From NCBI GenBank assembly GCA_024138015.1, contig JAMXBB010000002.1:50276469-50340468 (forward strand): a stretch of DNA of 64,000 nucleotides. Reading direction: 5' to 3'. A model generated the notes under the pieces. It did no database searches, was not told the DNA's origin, and worked only from the letters and a program-made list of their open reading frames with translations. Positions within the stretch are counted from its first letter, which is position 1; every line of letters begins with the position of its first letter. The stretch comes from Lumnitzera littorea (lineage: Eukaryota > Streptophyta > Magnoliopsida > Myrtales > Combretaceae). Below are positions 46,966 through 61,029 of this stretch, in pieces. The position numbers were made by a program, and so were the translations under genes.

Positions 46966-48654
46966 GTCGTAGAGTGTCACTATTTATAAACAAATATGCC
47001 TTTTAGGCATATAATTAAAGGAAATGAAAATGGTTAAAAAATGTACGAGTAACAAAAGCAAAAAGCTTTTTTGGTCAAAAAGAAAAAAAGAAAAAAGCTT
47101 TAAATGACAAAAAGATATTATTCATTGAAAAAAAAAAATCTAAATGCAAAATAATAATAATAATAATGGCCAAGTGGTGAGAAGACTTTTACCGTTATTA
47201 TGGGACAAGGGTTAAGTTCGTGGTTTAAAAATTTTGATGAAATTTTCAATAGAAATTAAGTATTTCTGCATAAAATTCTAACTGAAGTTACCATTGTATA
47301 TTCTTAAGTAAAGTTATTTTTGGATAAATATTATTACCGATGATAAAATTACTTGCAGTTACTAAAAAGAAAATTACTCCATAAATATAGGAGAAAATTT
47401 TTTGCTTTGCATGTTTGATAGGATTAAATATAATTTATATTTACCTCATATCATTGCATTAAAGGATTAAAAGACTTAATTCATGTAACCATTTGATTGC
47501 AGTTAGATGCAAGATACTTGACAAACACCACAATTGTCTTATATGCATTTGTGTGGATCAGGGAACCAGTTATTCAAAACGAGTTGGAAACCACGCTTTT
47601 CAGATTTAACGGAAACCTTTGTACTTGGTCACTTGGTTGTTTTTTTTCTTTTTTTCCCCCCCTGATATTATGTGCGTACTTTTAATGAAAGATTGAGATT
47701 TTTTACTATAAGATATTTATGCAATATGCAATGGTGCACATTTATCAATTACATTATTACAAAGCAAGATACATTTTAGTATACTAAAAAGTACCCTTTG
47801 GTATCTTATACCATCATAATAGATAGTTTTATTTTTAATTTTATGAAATAAGCCCTCTTAATACCTCTCATGTTTTTTCTTTAATTTCATTTGTCTAGAA
47901 ATACTAGCATTATTTTAGTTACAAAGCAATTACTTTGTTTTATTTTATGAATTGAACCATAATCAATCTCAAACAAGAACAACAATACATTGTACCAAAA
48001 AACAATAGGTCCTTTCTCAATAAAATTGATACTTATAAAGAGCCAAAAAAATGTTAACAGTTTAGTGTTGGGTTTCTTTAACAACTAATGATATAATTTA
48101 TTGTTGGGTTTCGATTTTAAATTTTCTTCTTCATTTTGATGTGGGCGTGTCTAATCAATAACAAATTGCTGTCAAGATTTGGAGTTTTTCCATTTTTCTA
48201 TTTGTCTAATTTTTTTCATCTTTAGATCTTTAATAGGTATATATCCTAAATATTGTAGCTGTATATTTCTTCTTTTTAAAATTATTTTAAAAACCATGTA
48301 TGCATTTTTTTTTTCTTTCTTAGATCATTGACCATGCTTTTGATATATTATATACTAAATTTTTTTTATATCCAATATTTAAGTTTAGCATTTGTACCTC
48401 TTTAGTAATAATGAGTTTCTATAATACCATTTTACTGCTTTTTGAAAATTTTCATGACTTGCACATTTTTATTAATGGTATTTTTCTACAAATATAGAAA
48501 GACCACCAATGGTTATATAATACCAATGATTTATATTAAATGATAGTAATATACTATATTTAAAATAATTTATTTAGATATATTATTGATGTGTGGATGG
48601 TGGTAATTTTTTTATATAAATTTATTATTTTAATCAATGTGTATGTACTTTAGA

Positions 48655-48686
48655 TCAAAATCTGCATGGCACGGATCTTTAACTAG
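48655..48686 (+). mobile_element. Possible Helitron 3' terminus
   Basis: aaaatctgcatggcacggat contains a short imperfect hairpin, followed by ctttaa and CTAG with T as the next base. Helitrons end in a small GC-rich hairpin about ten bases before CTRR and insert before T. No 5' end (TC...) was assigned, so the element's extent is unknown. Confidence 0.3.
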
Positions 48687-50279
48687 TTTATTATAATAGA
48701 AAAGAAAACACTATAGAGGTATGATAGGAGAAAAAATAAAGGGAATATCAAAGAGATACGATGATGAGAAAGGTAATATTCGAAGGGATACATTAACAAA
48801 AAAAGTTTCGAAATTCTATATCACTGGTGAATGACCCACATAATATGAGGGTTATACATTGTAATATATATACATTAATGAAAATAAAATATTAATGAAA
48901 AATATGACTATAATTAATATTTTAATAGATTTTTATTTAAAAAATTATATCAACACATTTATTTAATTATATAAAAATATTTTATATATTACAATTTATA
49001 CTGTTATTGATAGTTATACAAAATATCATACAGTTTAGAATAAAATCATAATTTTTTGAGCTATAGGAATATAATGCCTTATACTAAAAATTACATCATT
49101 TTATATCCAATTATGTGAGAATTTCGACTATTTACCTATATTATAGATGTTGAGCAAGCCTTCTCTTCCTGTTTAACTAAGGACTACTCTAAGTAGGAAT
49201 GAGAGAGTAATCTTATTGTATAAGGTATTTGTCTAAACCCTACTCTACTAAGTAAGTTTTGAGTAAGAAATGAGAGTCACAATATATGTTCAATGCAGTA
49301 GTTTCTCGAAATATACTCTTATAGGTAGGGTATAAATATAAAATCAAGGTATTCTATCCCATCTTAAAATCTATACTTTAATATATATAAAGTACAAGTT
49401 ATATGGTATTTTATACCTCCTTTGTAATAATAATTAAATAATATTAATAAATGAAAAATTAATACCATTTTTTTGTTTCTATTTTAAAGAAAATAACAAT
49501 AAAAACCTAACTTATAATAAAACCTAAGACTATACATAGCTTGTGATTACTTTGAGTTCCTCTCTCTTCCTCTTCTTTTTCTTCTTCTTCTTCTTCTTCC
49601 TCCTTAAAAACCTCTTCCTTCTTTTACTATCTTACCTTTTTTTTTTTCATACTTATTCCCATTTTACTAACTCTAATTTTGTAAGGTTTTAAAAATATCT
49701 CAGTTTCTAATTTATCATTAAATATATTATACTTATACATGGTCTTTATATTTTGCATATAAATAATCTTATAGTTTGATAAAAATTGTATTTCGATGAT
49801 TTAAAAAGAAAGAAAAAAAATAAATTTAAGTATAAGTTAACCAATGTTTTCAACATTTTGAACTACAAAAGTATGATCTATTTTGCTTACCAAAGTTTTA
49901 TATTGTCTGAACTTAATATGTATTACAACCTATACAAATTATCATCAATAGGTTTACCGATAGTAAATTTATAATTTTGATATTAATTATGTATCTAATA
50001 TAAAGTCCTAAAATAAGATTAAAAAAGAAAAATTACAGGTTCACAAGGTATCTTCTACTCAATGAATCTATAGTGTTTAAGGTACAAGATATAGGGTAAT
50101 TTTAAGGTATCATAATATAAGTTTTAAGTACAAAAACTTAAATACTTACATCTATAGGGAAAGCTATGAGTAAAGCCTCCTATCATAACTAAACTATACC
50201 CGCTCACTCCTAGTTTCAAGCCCATTTTTCTCGAGGAATATCTTCTAGCATTATTACCTACTCCATATGTTTTAGGGAT

Positions 50280-50520
50280 TCAATTATACAATCGGCCGAT
50301 TATGATTGTTATTAAAAGAATGACATCGGCTCTCCACCAATTTGCTTATAAAAGGCTATACTTGCCTTAAGAATCAACTCACTTGTTGAATAAACAACTC
50401 ACAACTCTACTATGTTACTCACTTTGTATTAAGTTCGAGTTGGACAACCCCACTATCTTTCTAACTCACAGACCCCGACATGTGCACATAGTGAGACATG
50501 GAATAATAAACGAACAATTA
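50280..50520 (+). mobile_element. LTR-like promoter segment
   Basis: A TATA-like tataaaa at 50,347-50,353 in the context tgcttataaaaggctatac, followed by a CA/CT-rich leader (caactcactt, caactcacaactc). This is the style of a short LTR or terminal-repeat element, but no second copy or clear ends were found. Confidence 0.3.
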
Positions 50521-53170
50521 TGATGCTCCAATGCAAGAAATCTCTTGCCCTTCTGGAGGTGAATTCTGGAGCTATGACCCATTGAAGAAATTCCTTTTGG
50601 GGTCCTTGATGTATTTGCCTGAGATTTAATTTAGTGTCCTAAGCAAATGTGACGGCGATGGTCATGGTAGAGCTCATCCGTGTCCTACTAGTTCCTTTAG
50701 TGCTGGATTCTAATTTATTTTGTGAAAACCCTATCCTCATCTTATAGAAAAGGCACCTCAGAGGATAAATCTATGGCTATAACCAAAAGGAGAGAGAGAG
50801 AGAAGAAGAAGGAGGAGGAGAAGAAGAGAAGGGGAAAAAAATTAAAAAAATAAAAATAAAAATAAACACACACACACACACCTGACTGGTGAAAGAGACC
50901 ATTGAAGAAGAAATTGCTTTTCATGAAAAGCTACTCGCGTCAGTAAAGGAATAAAAAAGCACAAAGCAATGAATTCGTAAGAAGAAAAGAATCAATTTAG
51001 GCGGCGCAATTCTGCATTCACAATCAGACGATTTAATTGTGATAAAACTTCAACTTAGATTTATGGTGTGGAGTGATATAAGGTTATTGTCTTTGTTTTT
51101 TGTTAGTCCTTCGCGATTGTTTACATTGAATTTGTATATTTGCAATTTTGAGAATTGGCTCGTATTGTAGTTTTATCAATATCCTTTAGTTTTGTGAAAT
51201 TTCGACCGTCCACTGGCGTAACTCATTGGTGTAATTAGTAAAGAAACACTCTGATCCTATTATTTATTAACAGTGAGAGTTTAATATTGTGGTCCCATAG
51301 TTTTTTTCCTTATTAAGTTTTTCGCATGAATTCTGGTGTGTATATTTATTTTTTATTCCTAGTATTACTATAACCATTTATTACATTAGGCAACATTGAA
51401 TTTTTTTTTTTTTCCCTATAAGTGCATTTCTTTCTTAACAATTAGCTTATTATGTAGTCCTGCTACTACAAATTATCAGACATTGTAGAACTCATACTCA
51501 TTTGGAGGTTGCTTGTCAAAAAATTTAACCTCTAGGTCTTTTTTTTTTCCTTGATAACTTCTAAAATCATAAATTTACAAAAAATTTTAATTAATTTAGA
51601 AAACACAAAGAAATTATTTAAATCTTAATTGAGCTTGATTCTAAGGGTTGTAAGTTGAATAACCAAGGTTTGGAGTTTAGGATAAACATTAGGAGTCAAA
51701 GCAAAGAAATGGAGTCAACACAACAAAGTGGCGGTCAAATGGAAGGCAAGCTCCACTGAACGGCGCTGAGTAGCCAGTTGAATGGTGGGGATTGGCGGTC
51801 GAATCTAGCCTAGGTTGGTCAAATGGCTGGCTCAGTTTTGACTTGTATGGCTTGGTTTTGAGTTGTTAGCCAGATTTTCGCATGTGGTTGGCTTAAGTTG
51901 ATTCGTAGTATTGTAATTGAGGTGATAAAAGTGCTTTTTAAAGTGGATTATTGGTCTTGCTAAATTATCGATCCAAATTTACTTATCTTGCTGAATTATG
52001 AATCTAAATTTCCTAGGAGTTGTATGAGACCTTTTGATTCCCTGGGATGGAAATCAACAAGGAAAGTGTTGATTATTCCTATATTTTGTACGTATTAGGT
52101 TAGAGTTTTCGCAGGAATCGATTTTGAGTTTCGGTACTGAAAGTTCCTATAATTGGAACAGGCAAAAAGCAACTATATTGAATGTTGGTTTTGGTGAAGA
52201 TTTATCCATCAAGTCGATATGGATATGAACATGTTCTATTCCTAAGGAAAGATAAAACTGTTGGCCTGTAAAGTGGTATATCTTTCAAAATTCCAGATTC
52301 TCCCTCCAAGTGCATTTAGATTTTTGGCAAATTGGAGTGAATTGGTTCTAGACAAGCCTCATTGACCATTTATATAATCTTAAGGCAAGGTTCGTCTCTA
52401 CTGGGGTGGCAGCTGTTAGAGCGAATAAACAATATAGGTAATTTCATCAACGTCAGTTGACATACCATATTAGTTCATTGTTGGCACATTAACTTCTTGT
52501 CAGATAATAAAATTATAACTAATCAAATCAATTAGATTGTTAGAGAGCAAGTAGGTTATTAGTTAAATGTATTATACTCGTAAAATAAAGAAATTTATGG
52601 ATGAAAATCTCAACTCTTCAAAATTCATTTTACTTTCTTTATTTCATTAGCATTAGTCTTAACTCGAGCTAAAGGCATTACTTTCTTCACATTCTTCTTT
52701 ATTTTATTTATTTATTTCTACTTTTCAAATGCCCACTTGTATTTATTACTTCGTCGCTCAAAGCGTAGGGATTATTGGATCACTGGAATTTCGCCAATGT
52801 TGAATACATCTTGTGAAGGTTAATTATTAGAAGACATATAACATATATAAGTTTCCAATGACATCTTCCTTAACGTATGATGTTTTGGTTAATCATTGAG
52901 GCTCTGCAGGACTTCTGAACGTTCCAATGACACATAATTAAAAAGGTCAAGGAAAACATGTATTTATTCTTAAATCAAGTTATGAGAAACAGTTAAACAA
53001 AAGGCCCATAGATCCATTGCTGGTTTTTCATTACAGCTAGCTCAACTTCGCCCTGCTTGTGTGTTGATGCAATAACTTACATGGGAATCTTCTTGTTTAC
53101 GAAACATTTTCTAATGCATGGCGTTATGACTTAGAGAGTTGACTTCAGTATTTGATGGTACATCTACGGT

Positions 53171-55737
53171 ATGGATTTATCCACGTCAACCTTTTCTTGT
53201 TTCATCTTCTACTTTCTTGCGCTCTGCCACTCCTATGGTTGTTTGTACATTGGACAAACTATCACCATGTTCACAAATGTCTGCCTCAATTCTATTCCTT
53301 CTTGTCTTGTCACTATCCTTACAACCTACCTATTATGCTCAACTAATGCTCAATCTTATGACTATCCATCTGCATATCTCTCTATTTTGTGGACCAACAG
53401 CATTACTGCTAACCATTTAGCAACTTTTCCTGATGGATCAATAGCGAGAGCTATCCTTCTTAGAGGAACAATTGGTCCACGGAATGCTTGTGGCTTTTAA
53501 TGTAATGGTATCAATTGTGATACCTATCTTTTCGGGGTTTTCATTGTTCTGACCAATAGTGGTGGTGGAATAACTACTTTAGCATCGCCACAATTGGTGT
53601 GGTCTGCAAATAGAAATAAGCCGGTTAAAATTAATTCTACATTGGAGCTGACATCAGAAGGTGATTCGGTTTTGAAGGATGCCGATGGAACTATTGCTTG
53701 GAACACAAACACTGGTCGCATGAATGTTGCAGGATTGAACTTTAACTGAAATAGGCAATCTGGTGCTTTTTGATAAGAAGAATGCAACAGTCTGGCAATC
53801 TTTTGATCACCCAACTGATAGTTTTGTACCTGGACAGAAATTAAGGGTTGGTCAAAAGCTTGTTACTAATGGTTCCACAACAGATTCATCAGAAAGCCGG
53901 ACCTCTTTTTCCTTGTCAAATGAAGGATTGTTTGCTTGCATGGAGTCTAATCCTCCACGGATATATGGATCATATCGATTTGATGCTGCAAATGCTACTG
54001 ATGATTCTATTTATGTTGAATATCTGAATGGAAGCATAGCTTTGCCCTTGATTGCTGTGCGTAGTGAGGATGTGATAGAAATTCCACAATCTTCCTCGGC
54101 ACAATTCATCAAGTTAGGTTCTAATGGGTATTTAAAGGCCAATGAATGGAAAGGATTTGGATCCATCCCACAGTGGGAAGAGGTAAGGGATGTTTTGATT
54201 GGGTATTATAAAAAATGTGGTTATCCACAAGTTTGTGGCGATTATGGCATTTTTTCTAACGATGGTGAATGTGTTTGTCCACCATCAAGTAATGGGACAA
54301 GTTACTTTAAGCTAATAAGTGATAGACAACCTACTCTTGGATGTTTAGAAGTAACTCCCTTGTCATGTGAAGATTCAAGAAATCAAGGTTTACTGGAGCT
54401 TGTAAGCGTTACCTACTTCAATGACGATACATAACTCTTAAACATAGATTCACAATTTTGTCAAGAGGCATGCATTAATAATTGTTCTTGCAAAGGTGCT
54501 TTCTTTCGACGATCATTGAATTCTTCTATCGGAAGTTGCTACTTGCCATCTCAAGTGTTTTCACTAATGAATAATGACGTAAAAATTACACACTATGATT
54601 CTACTGCTTATTTAAAAGTTCAAGAAAGCACCCCTTCCGTTCTACTACTAATGGCAAGACCAACAGTCGTTCGATTATATTAGGTGCCATCTTTGGATCG
54701 GTCTTTGCATCGATTCTCTTGCTTGGATCAATAGCTTTCTACATTTACAAGACATAATAAAGAGGCAGAGGAGGATTACTTGGATCAAATACCAGGTATG
54801 CCTACAAGATTCTCTTACACTGAAATGAAAATTGTCACCAATGATTTCAGCACAAAGCTTGGAGACGGTGGATTTGGTGCTGTTTTCAAAGGAAATCTAG
54901 CTGATGGATTAGAAGTTGCCGTTAAGTGCCTTGATGGTCTAGGACAAATCAAGAAATCATTCGTAGCTGAAGTTGAGACCAATGGAAGCATCGATCATGC
55001 TAACCTGGTAAGATAAGTGGGATTTTGTGCAGAAAAATCCCACAGGCTACTGGTATATGAGTACATGCATAACGGGTCTCTAGATAAGTGGATTTTTAGC
55101 CAAATCAATGAATTTGCACTTGACTGGGATAGAAGAAAAAAGATTATCTTCGATGTTGCAAAAACGGTTGAATTATCTTCATGAAGACTGCGGACGAAAG
55201 ATAATTCATTGAGATATTAAGCCCCAAAATATCCCCCTGAACGAGAGTTTCATCGCAAAAGCTTCTGACTTTGGATTGTCCAAGTTGATTGATACAGACC
55301 AAAGCCAAATTGAAACGACTATGAGTGGAACTTCCGGTTATTTGGCCCCGAATGGTTAAGCTCTGTGATAACTGAAAAGGTGGATGTTTATAGTTGCGCT
55401 GTGGTTATCTTAGAGGTGGTGTGTGGAAGGAAAATTTTTTATTGCTCCCAAATAGAAGAGGATATATTTCTTCTAAATCTTTTCCAAAGAAAGGCAGAGG
55501 GCAGGAGAGTTTTTAGAAATGGTAGATAAGACTAATGAGGATATGCAATTACATGGAGTGAAAGTTGTGAGTATCATGAAGGTTGCTGCATGGTGTCTAC
55601 AAGGTGATTTTGCAAAGAGGCCTTCCGTGTCTACACTTGTCAAGGTATTAGATGGGACGATGGAGGTTGATAACAAAGACATGGAATTCGGTGCTAGCAC
55701 TCCATTGTTACCGTCTGAATTATCTAATTCACGGTGA
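53171..55737 (+). pseudogene. G-type lectin S-receptor-like Ser/Thr kinase (SD2-5-like), broken
   Basis: A full-length, intronless relic of a plasma-membrane receptor kinase. Order: hydrophobic leader ending near STNAQSYDYPSAY (53,345), bulb-type lectin domain (53,390-53,830: LVWSANRNKPV, TVWQSFDHPTDSFVPGQ), a Cys-rich EGF/PAN part (KKCGYPQVCGDYG, CQEACINNCSCKGAFF), a transmembrane segment (GAIFGSVFASILLLGSIAF, 54,690-54,745), then the kinase. In the kinase the P-loop LGDGGFGAVFKG, VAVKCLD and DFGLSK survive, while the catalytic loop has TGA where HCD has Cys. Lesions include stops at 53,497, 54,433 and 55,013 and frameshifts near 53,745, 54,640, 54,750, 55,160, 55,350 and 55,500. The C-terminal WCLQGDFAKRPSVS part is clean. 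The start is approximate. Confidence 0.88.
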
Positions 55738-58700
55738 GTAGGGCCAGCAACTCGCATTACGGCTAGTGTTTATATTCCTATTTCGTATGTGATTAAAAAG
55801 ATAGATAAATAATCAAGTTACAATATAATCGTGTTTACTTATATCATAATCGTATTTTCTCATCGTGTATTATGTCATGTATCATCTTTCTTCCCTATAA
55901 TTGTGCTTATAATCATGCTATATCGTATCGTGTCTCATGTTATTATATTATGTTAGTAATTGTCAACCCTAAGTTGGTGAGCAATTTTTCCTTTTTCCTT
56001 TTTTGTTTTTTTCTTACTTTCCTTTTTCTTTCAGATTTGTGCAACTGCTACTCCAAGCCCCTTTCGAACCTCAATATTTTTCTTCTGACGTCTTTTGCAA
56101 AAATCATACAACTTATGTAGAAGGGGAATATCATTGGATGTATAACATGATAAGTGAAATCAAGTGAATGTATTGACATGTGTTGGAGTTCAAGGATTGA
56201 AGGGCTAAAAGTAGGTGTATTTGAATAATAAAATAGGCATGTTGTGAATAATTACCTGTTGAAACTACTGTTTTCCTAGAGGAGAGAGACTAAGAGAACT
56301 TTTTTACTTGTATATCTGTTTGGAATATACGTAAACTTGCCTCTGAAGGAAGATCACGAATATTCTCATACCAGTACTCAATTGTTCATTAGCTTTTTTA
56401 GGATATAATTTTGGTGACTTAATGAAGCAGATAATTGCTCCCCACTTGACCCCTTGTCTCTCTGTATCTATAGTTTGATAAACAAATGGAAGGCTCTAAT
56501 GTCTTTAACGCTCTCTTTTTTCTCATCTACTCCAAATCATTGTAACTGAGAAGTTTCTAACAATTCCAAAGGAGCGAGCAATGAAACTTGATAAGTTAGT
56601 CGTTACCAAACAACCACATACCATGCACAAACTGCACATAGACTTATACTTATTAATGGAATAATCATTAATATAACCATCAATCATATATCTCATTTAT
56701 TATCTTTTACATAAGCCAGAACATCAAACTAAGATAGGAGTATCTGAGTTACAAAGGTCTAATACTATGTCCTCCACCTTATCAGCCCTTAGCAGTTCAA
56801 CCCATAGCCTCATGAGATGAATACATCTAGTTGACAGCTCCTCCCTAAATTCCTAACCATATCAGATGCGTATCAGTCCTCTAGATGACCCATTTATCTA
56901 AATATATGACTTAAGCACTTAAACTATAAGCTACATTACACCAATAACTCGGCCCACGAATGATCACGAGAAACGGGTCTATGCTTAAGAAAATTATATA
57001 GTATTATTATTATCATCTTTTGTGATCATTCATATTTTGATTTTATCAAGATTCACCTAATGTACTTTCCAATAAAATGATAATATATTATATAGACATA
57101 TGTATTCATGCTATACTAAGGGATAAAAATAGAACATGTTAATTGAAGATAATTTCTAATAATATATAAAACGTGTTATGAATTTTTACACAAGGCTTAT
57201 TACCTAACAAATCTTATAAAAAGTTGGAATAAATTGCATAAAATTAAATTATGAAAACGAACACAAATGGTTTACTAAGCAAATGGACACTCAACTACGA
57301 TAACTATATAAATGTTGTATATATGGTAAAAAAGCATATTCATAAAGATATTGTTTGGCTAATTATATAATAAATTGTATACGTAGTAGATTGAAAAACT
57401 AATTTCAAGTTTTAAGAAATTTTTAGATCTTCCCATATCACACGCATGAACGCCTTCAAATTATTAAGAGGACTTTAATAAACTTATAACTCAGTAAGAA
57501 AATTACTTTGATCACATGAAGACAAACACCATAAGAGTAATGGAATTAAATTATCAATGCAGTTTGCATCATAAAAAGGAATTTTTCTAAATATTGCACT
57601 ACTAGATTTTAAATTACCATTATATAATATGAGCCCAAACTAGTTACAATGTATGAATTGAAATTTACCCCTTAAAATATTTCTCATAGAAAATCCCTAG
57701 TTGTTTTGCAATATACATGCACATATACATGTGTAATATTTTTGAAACTCTTTTCAAATTTAAATTACAAATTGTGACCTTTGAATAAAGAGAATTATTA
57801 AATATACATGGCTACAATCATATGCGAAAAGCATGATAATCAATATTAAGTATAGTTCATCGTCAAATAACCATGACGCTATGAACTCGCTAGTCGCTAA
57901 TAATTCATCAACATATGCATGATAATCAAAACAGTATCAATGTTAAATCATCTAGTTAAAAATTCCTGTAAATTTAAATATATTCATCATTACTTAATAT
58001 GACTCTGGTATATGTAATATAACAACATTACTATTCGATGTGAAATTATTGATGGTAAAAATATTATCAGTAATGATTCATTTAGATAGCCCCACAACAA
58101 TAAGTAGATAAGTATTTATATAAAATTTATAAATGTACATATTGTATATGTGTAATCTGATTAAAATGGTTTAATCATAATTGAAAAACCACCATTAGCT
58201 AGAAACTTATAAATTCTCTGATTTTAAAATCTGTCTTAAAAAAACATGTGTAAGAAAGTATATATATATATATAAATATTCATACTCCGGTAGATAAGAT
58301 TATAGCGATAAGTTTTCTTGCAGGAATATACTTCTGTCAAATATTGGGATACGAATAAAGTTGTTACGCGCGAGTTAAGTAAGTTATGCACTATACCTAA
58401 CTTCGGAGAAGTGATCTATGAGCCAGACCAGGAAATAATGAGATAGAGAGAGAATAAGTAATTTCAAAATTTTAAATGTACGAGTAACAAGTATAGAAGT
58501 TTTAAAAACCTCCCTATTCTTTATTAAAATTATTTATTTGATCTTGAAAAGTAAAATTTTTATAATTGAATATTATTTCTCTGATCTTTCTAAAAATTCT
58601 AAATGAGGGGAAATTACTAGATATTTATAAGCTTTTTAGCATAATGATATCCATTGGATCATCTAAGCAATCAACGAATGAGATAAAGTTTGCTCAATTG

Positions 58701-59385
58701 TAATTATCCTAAATGAGTTTGCTAATGAACCTAAGGTCAATAGTCTTCCAAATAAGTACTAAAGCCTACCTAAAAAAGGTTAAAAACAGATGAATTGGTC
58801 TAACGATTATTATTCTAAACTTACCAAGTCAAATTTTTCTAGATCGTTCCAAATATAAATCGGACTCTAAGGAATAAAGCCTAAATAAATAATATAAAAA
58901 AATTTCAGCCCTCTAAATTACACTCCTTAACCAAAATTCTTAAATAGAGTTTTAAGTATTATGGACATCAATAATTTATTTTGAATAACTAAATTGCTAG
59001 TGAATGCACATGTGCTACTAAGCAACTGCACTATTGTTAAGTGCACTCACATAGTTGAAAACTTTATCTTGTTAATAGATCAGTACACATGATGCTAATG
59101 TTGTAAATTTATTTATTATATACTGCAATGCAATACGCAAATCCATAGCATTAACAATTGTGTGAATCACTTTAGACTTGCTGGAATGACATTCTCCACG
59201 TGATAATATATTAAATAAATCTTCTCACATATGCTTATCACCAGCGATCGAAACAGGGTTAGCAAGAGCAAAATGTAATTGAATCTGTAAGAAACACTTT
59301 GTCCTGCTCCTTCAGTTGGCGGCTTCAATGATTATGAGCGGCATTGATTACAACTGTGATCTGCATCTCTTCTTCTTCTTCCTTT

Positions 59386-59386
<1 letters not shown>
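55738..59386. other. AT-rich intergenic sequence
   Basis: No gene, LTR pair or RNA gene was recognised. An AT run is at about 58,260-58,274. The open frame at 55,872-56,120 lies just after the kinase pseudogene, partly T-rich, and shows no family. Confidence 0.55.

Positions 59387-59414
<28 letters not shown>
59387..59414 (+). repeat. T28 homopolymer
   Basis: Uninterrupted run of 28 T after a CTT-rich lead-in. It could be the poly(A) tail of a minus-strand retroposon, but nothing recognisable follows. Confidence 0.7.
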
Positions 59415-59421
<7 letters not shown>

Positions 59422-59429
59422 GTATATTT

Positions 59430-60640
59430 CCAAGTCTGTTAATCCTTGCTACATTAACAGCCACCCGATAGGACACGCGATTTTATGGAACAGGGCGGCC
59501 AGGAATCACCGTGGCCTGTGATAGAGCAACTTGCTCTGTGATTCAGCACTTAACGCACAGTAGGAGTCGATCCACTCTTTATTCTCAACTAACGATAAGC
59601 AACAGCAATCTATCGACTGACAACAGGAAAGGTGAATTCTCCCCTTTGTTTTTCTTTTCTCTTGGGTCGATAGCACCGAAATCTTTTCCACAAGTCATTG
59701 CATCATGGAAGATACCATCGTATCTCACAATAAATATTCTTGCTCACAAAATTTTAGCAAAATATATATTCATACATGCATGCAATGTGATTTTTCCCAA
59801 TTCGCCCGTTCCAGTTTCCACCATTTTATTTTGAACTCTTTGCTCTATAGATTGGCACGCTTCCAATTCAAGTGCAAACTTGTCTTCGATAGAAGTAGGA
59901 ATTCGTCGATCCTCATTGAATTAGCCTCGATCGCGTGATAGGTATAGGAGCTTGATCATCTTCTATTAGCAGTGACAATGCACAATAAACAGTGCATACC
60001 AGCTTGCCTACAAGCAAATAGGCAGTACAAATGATTTGCTGCTCTCGCATCCTCTTCCCTTATACCTAATTTTCTCCTTTTTTTTTTTTTCTTTTTTGGC
60101 TTTTAATTAGCCTTTTCTACTTATTTTTCATAGTTCCTAGAATAAATTTGTATCAACAGACCTTGTCCTTGTGGCCTGATATTCATTTTTGTTATTGAAT
60201 ATTTTTCCTCAAATTCGCCACTGCTTTGAAGCATTATTTAGTAGAACCCAAATTGGGCCGGTGTTCTCCGTTATCTCTGGCTTTTATTTGCTTGAATTGA
60301 ATGTTGCATAATAATTTCAATTTGTGACTTATGATCTGGTGCTTTACGTTAAGATTTCACATCGGATATTGAACCACTTTTCCAAGTAATGCTCCTATCA
60401 GCACTTTCAATCTTTTGTAGCATCATCACTTTGAGGTGAATTCATAGCACGTCCACTGTATAAAATCAGGATAAATAAGTAAACATACTTAACATTCGGT
60501 CCCTAATCCTTCCCATGTGTCCATGAAGTAATGCTATGCAATATTAAGGTTCCCATGCCATCTATCTTCTTTTCTTCTTAGCTTTCCATATTGAGATGCT
60601 TCAAATAGCGTGTCTTGATTTCTGATCTTTTTTTTTTTTT
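59430..60640. other. GC-richer patch, unidentified
   Basis: The first 500 bases or so have a higher GC content than the surroundings and an open frame of 107 codons (59,511-59,834, +) that overlaps others. The translation (MACDRATCSVIQHLTHSR...) has no domain I recognise. It may be a captured gene piece or part of a retroposon. The remainder is T-rich and featureless. Confidence 0.35.
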
Positions 60641-61029
60641 TTTAAGGAATAGAAGACCTGCAATTCATTAGTGAAACAAAAACTCTTTGAATTGTATGAA
60701 GTCTTCATATCGCTCAATAGTGTATTTAGCTCATATTGTCAATATCGTGACTTTTGCGATTTGTATTCTCCACTTAAGTAGTAGAGTGATACTATGCTCT
60801 AATAGCAAAAGGAGCAATGAACAACCAAAATCAAAGCACGAAAGTGGTTTAATAGAAGGACTTATTGGTGCATTTAGACGGACATCCCCATAAGTCCTAG
60901 GTCCTTAAGACTAGTGAGTGGACACGACCAACACTAAAGGCCCATTCTAGGGTAGGATTAAATTATGATAATTTTGTTAAATGACTTACTGTAATGATGA
61001 GCTCTAGTTTATTGAGTGTGAATCTTGTA

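Larger units (their letters stand above)
46966..53100. other. AT-rich intergenic sequence with simple repeats
   Basis: No gene was recognised. It holds an AAT run (about 47,151-47,167), a TTC run (about 49,570-49,602), a GA-rich stretch (50,791-50,836) and a CA run (about 50,866-50,881). Open frames of 60-65 codons here are AT-rich and without family resemblance. A possible Helitron end and an LTR-like promoter are listed separately. Confidence 0.55.

Noticed and set aside
49786..49974. 62-codon Lys/Tyr/Asn-rich frame
   Set aside because: Expected from AT-rich composition; no start context or family.
53524..53814. Minus-strand frame over the lectin domain, and a similar one at 55,473-55,757
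   Set aside because: Shadows of the receptor-kinase pseudogene on the plus strand.
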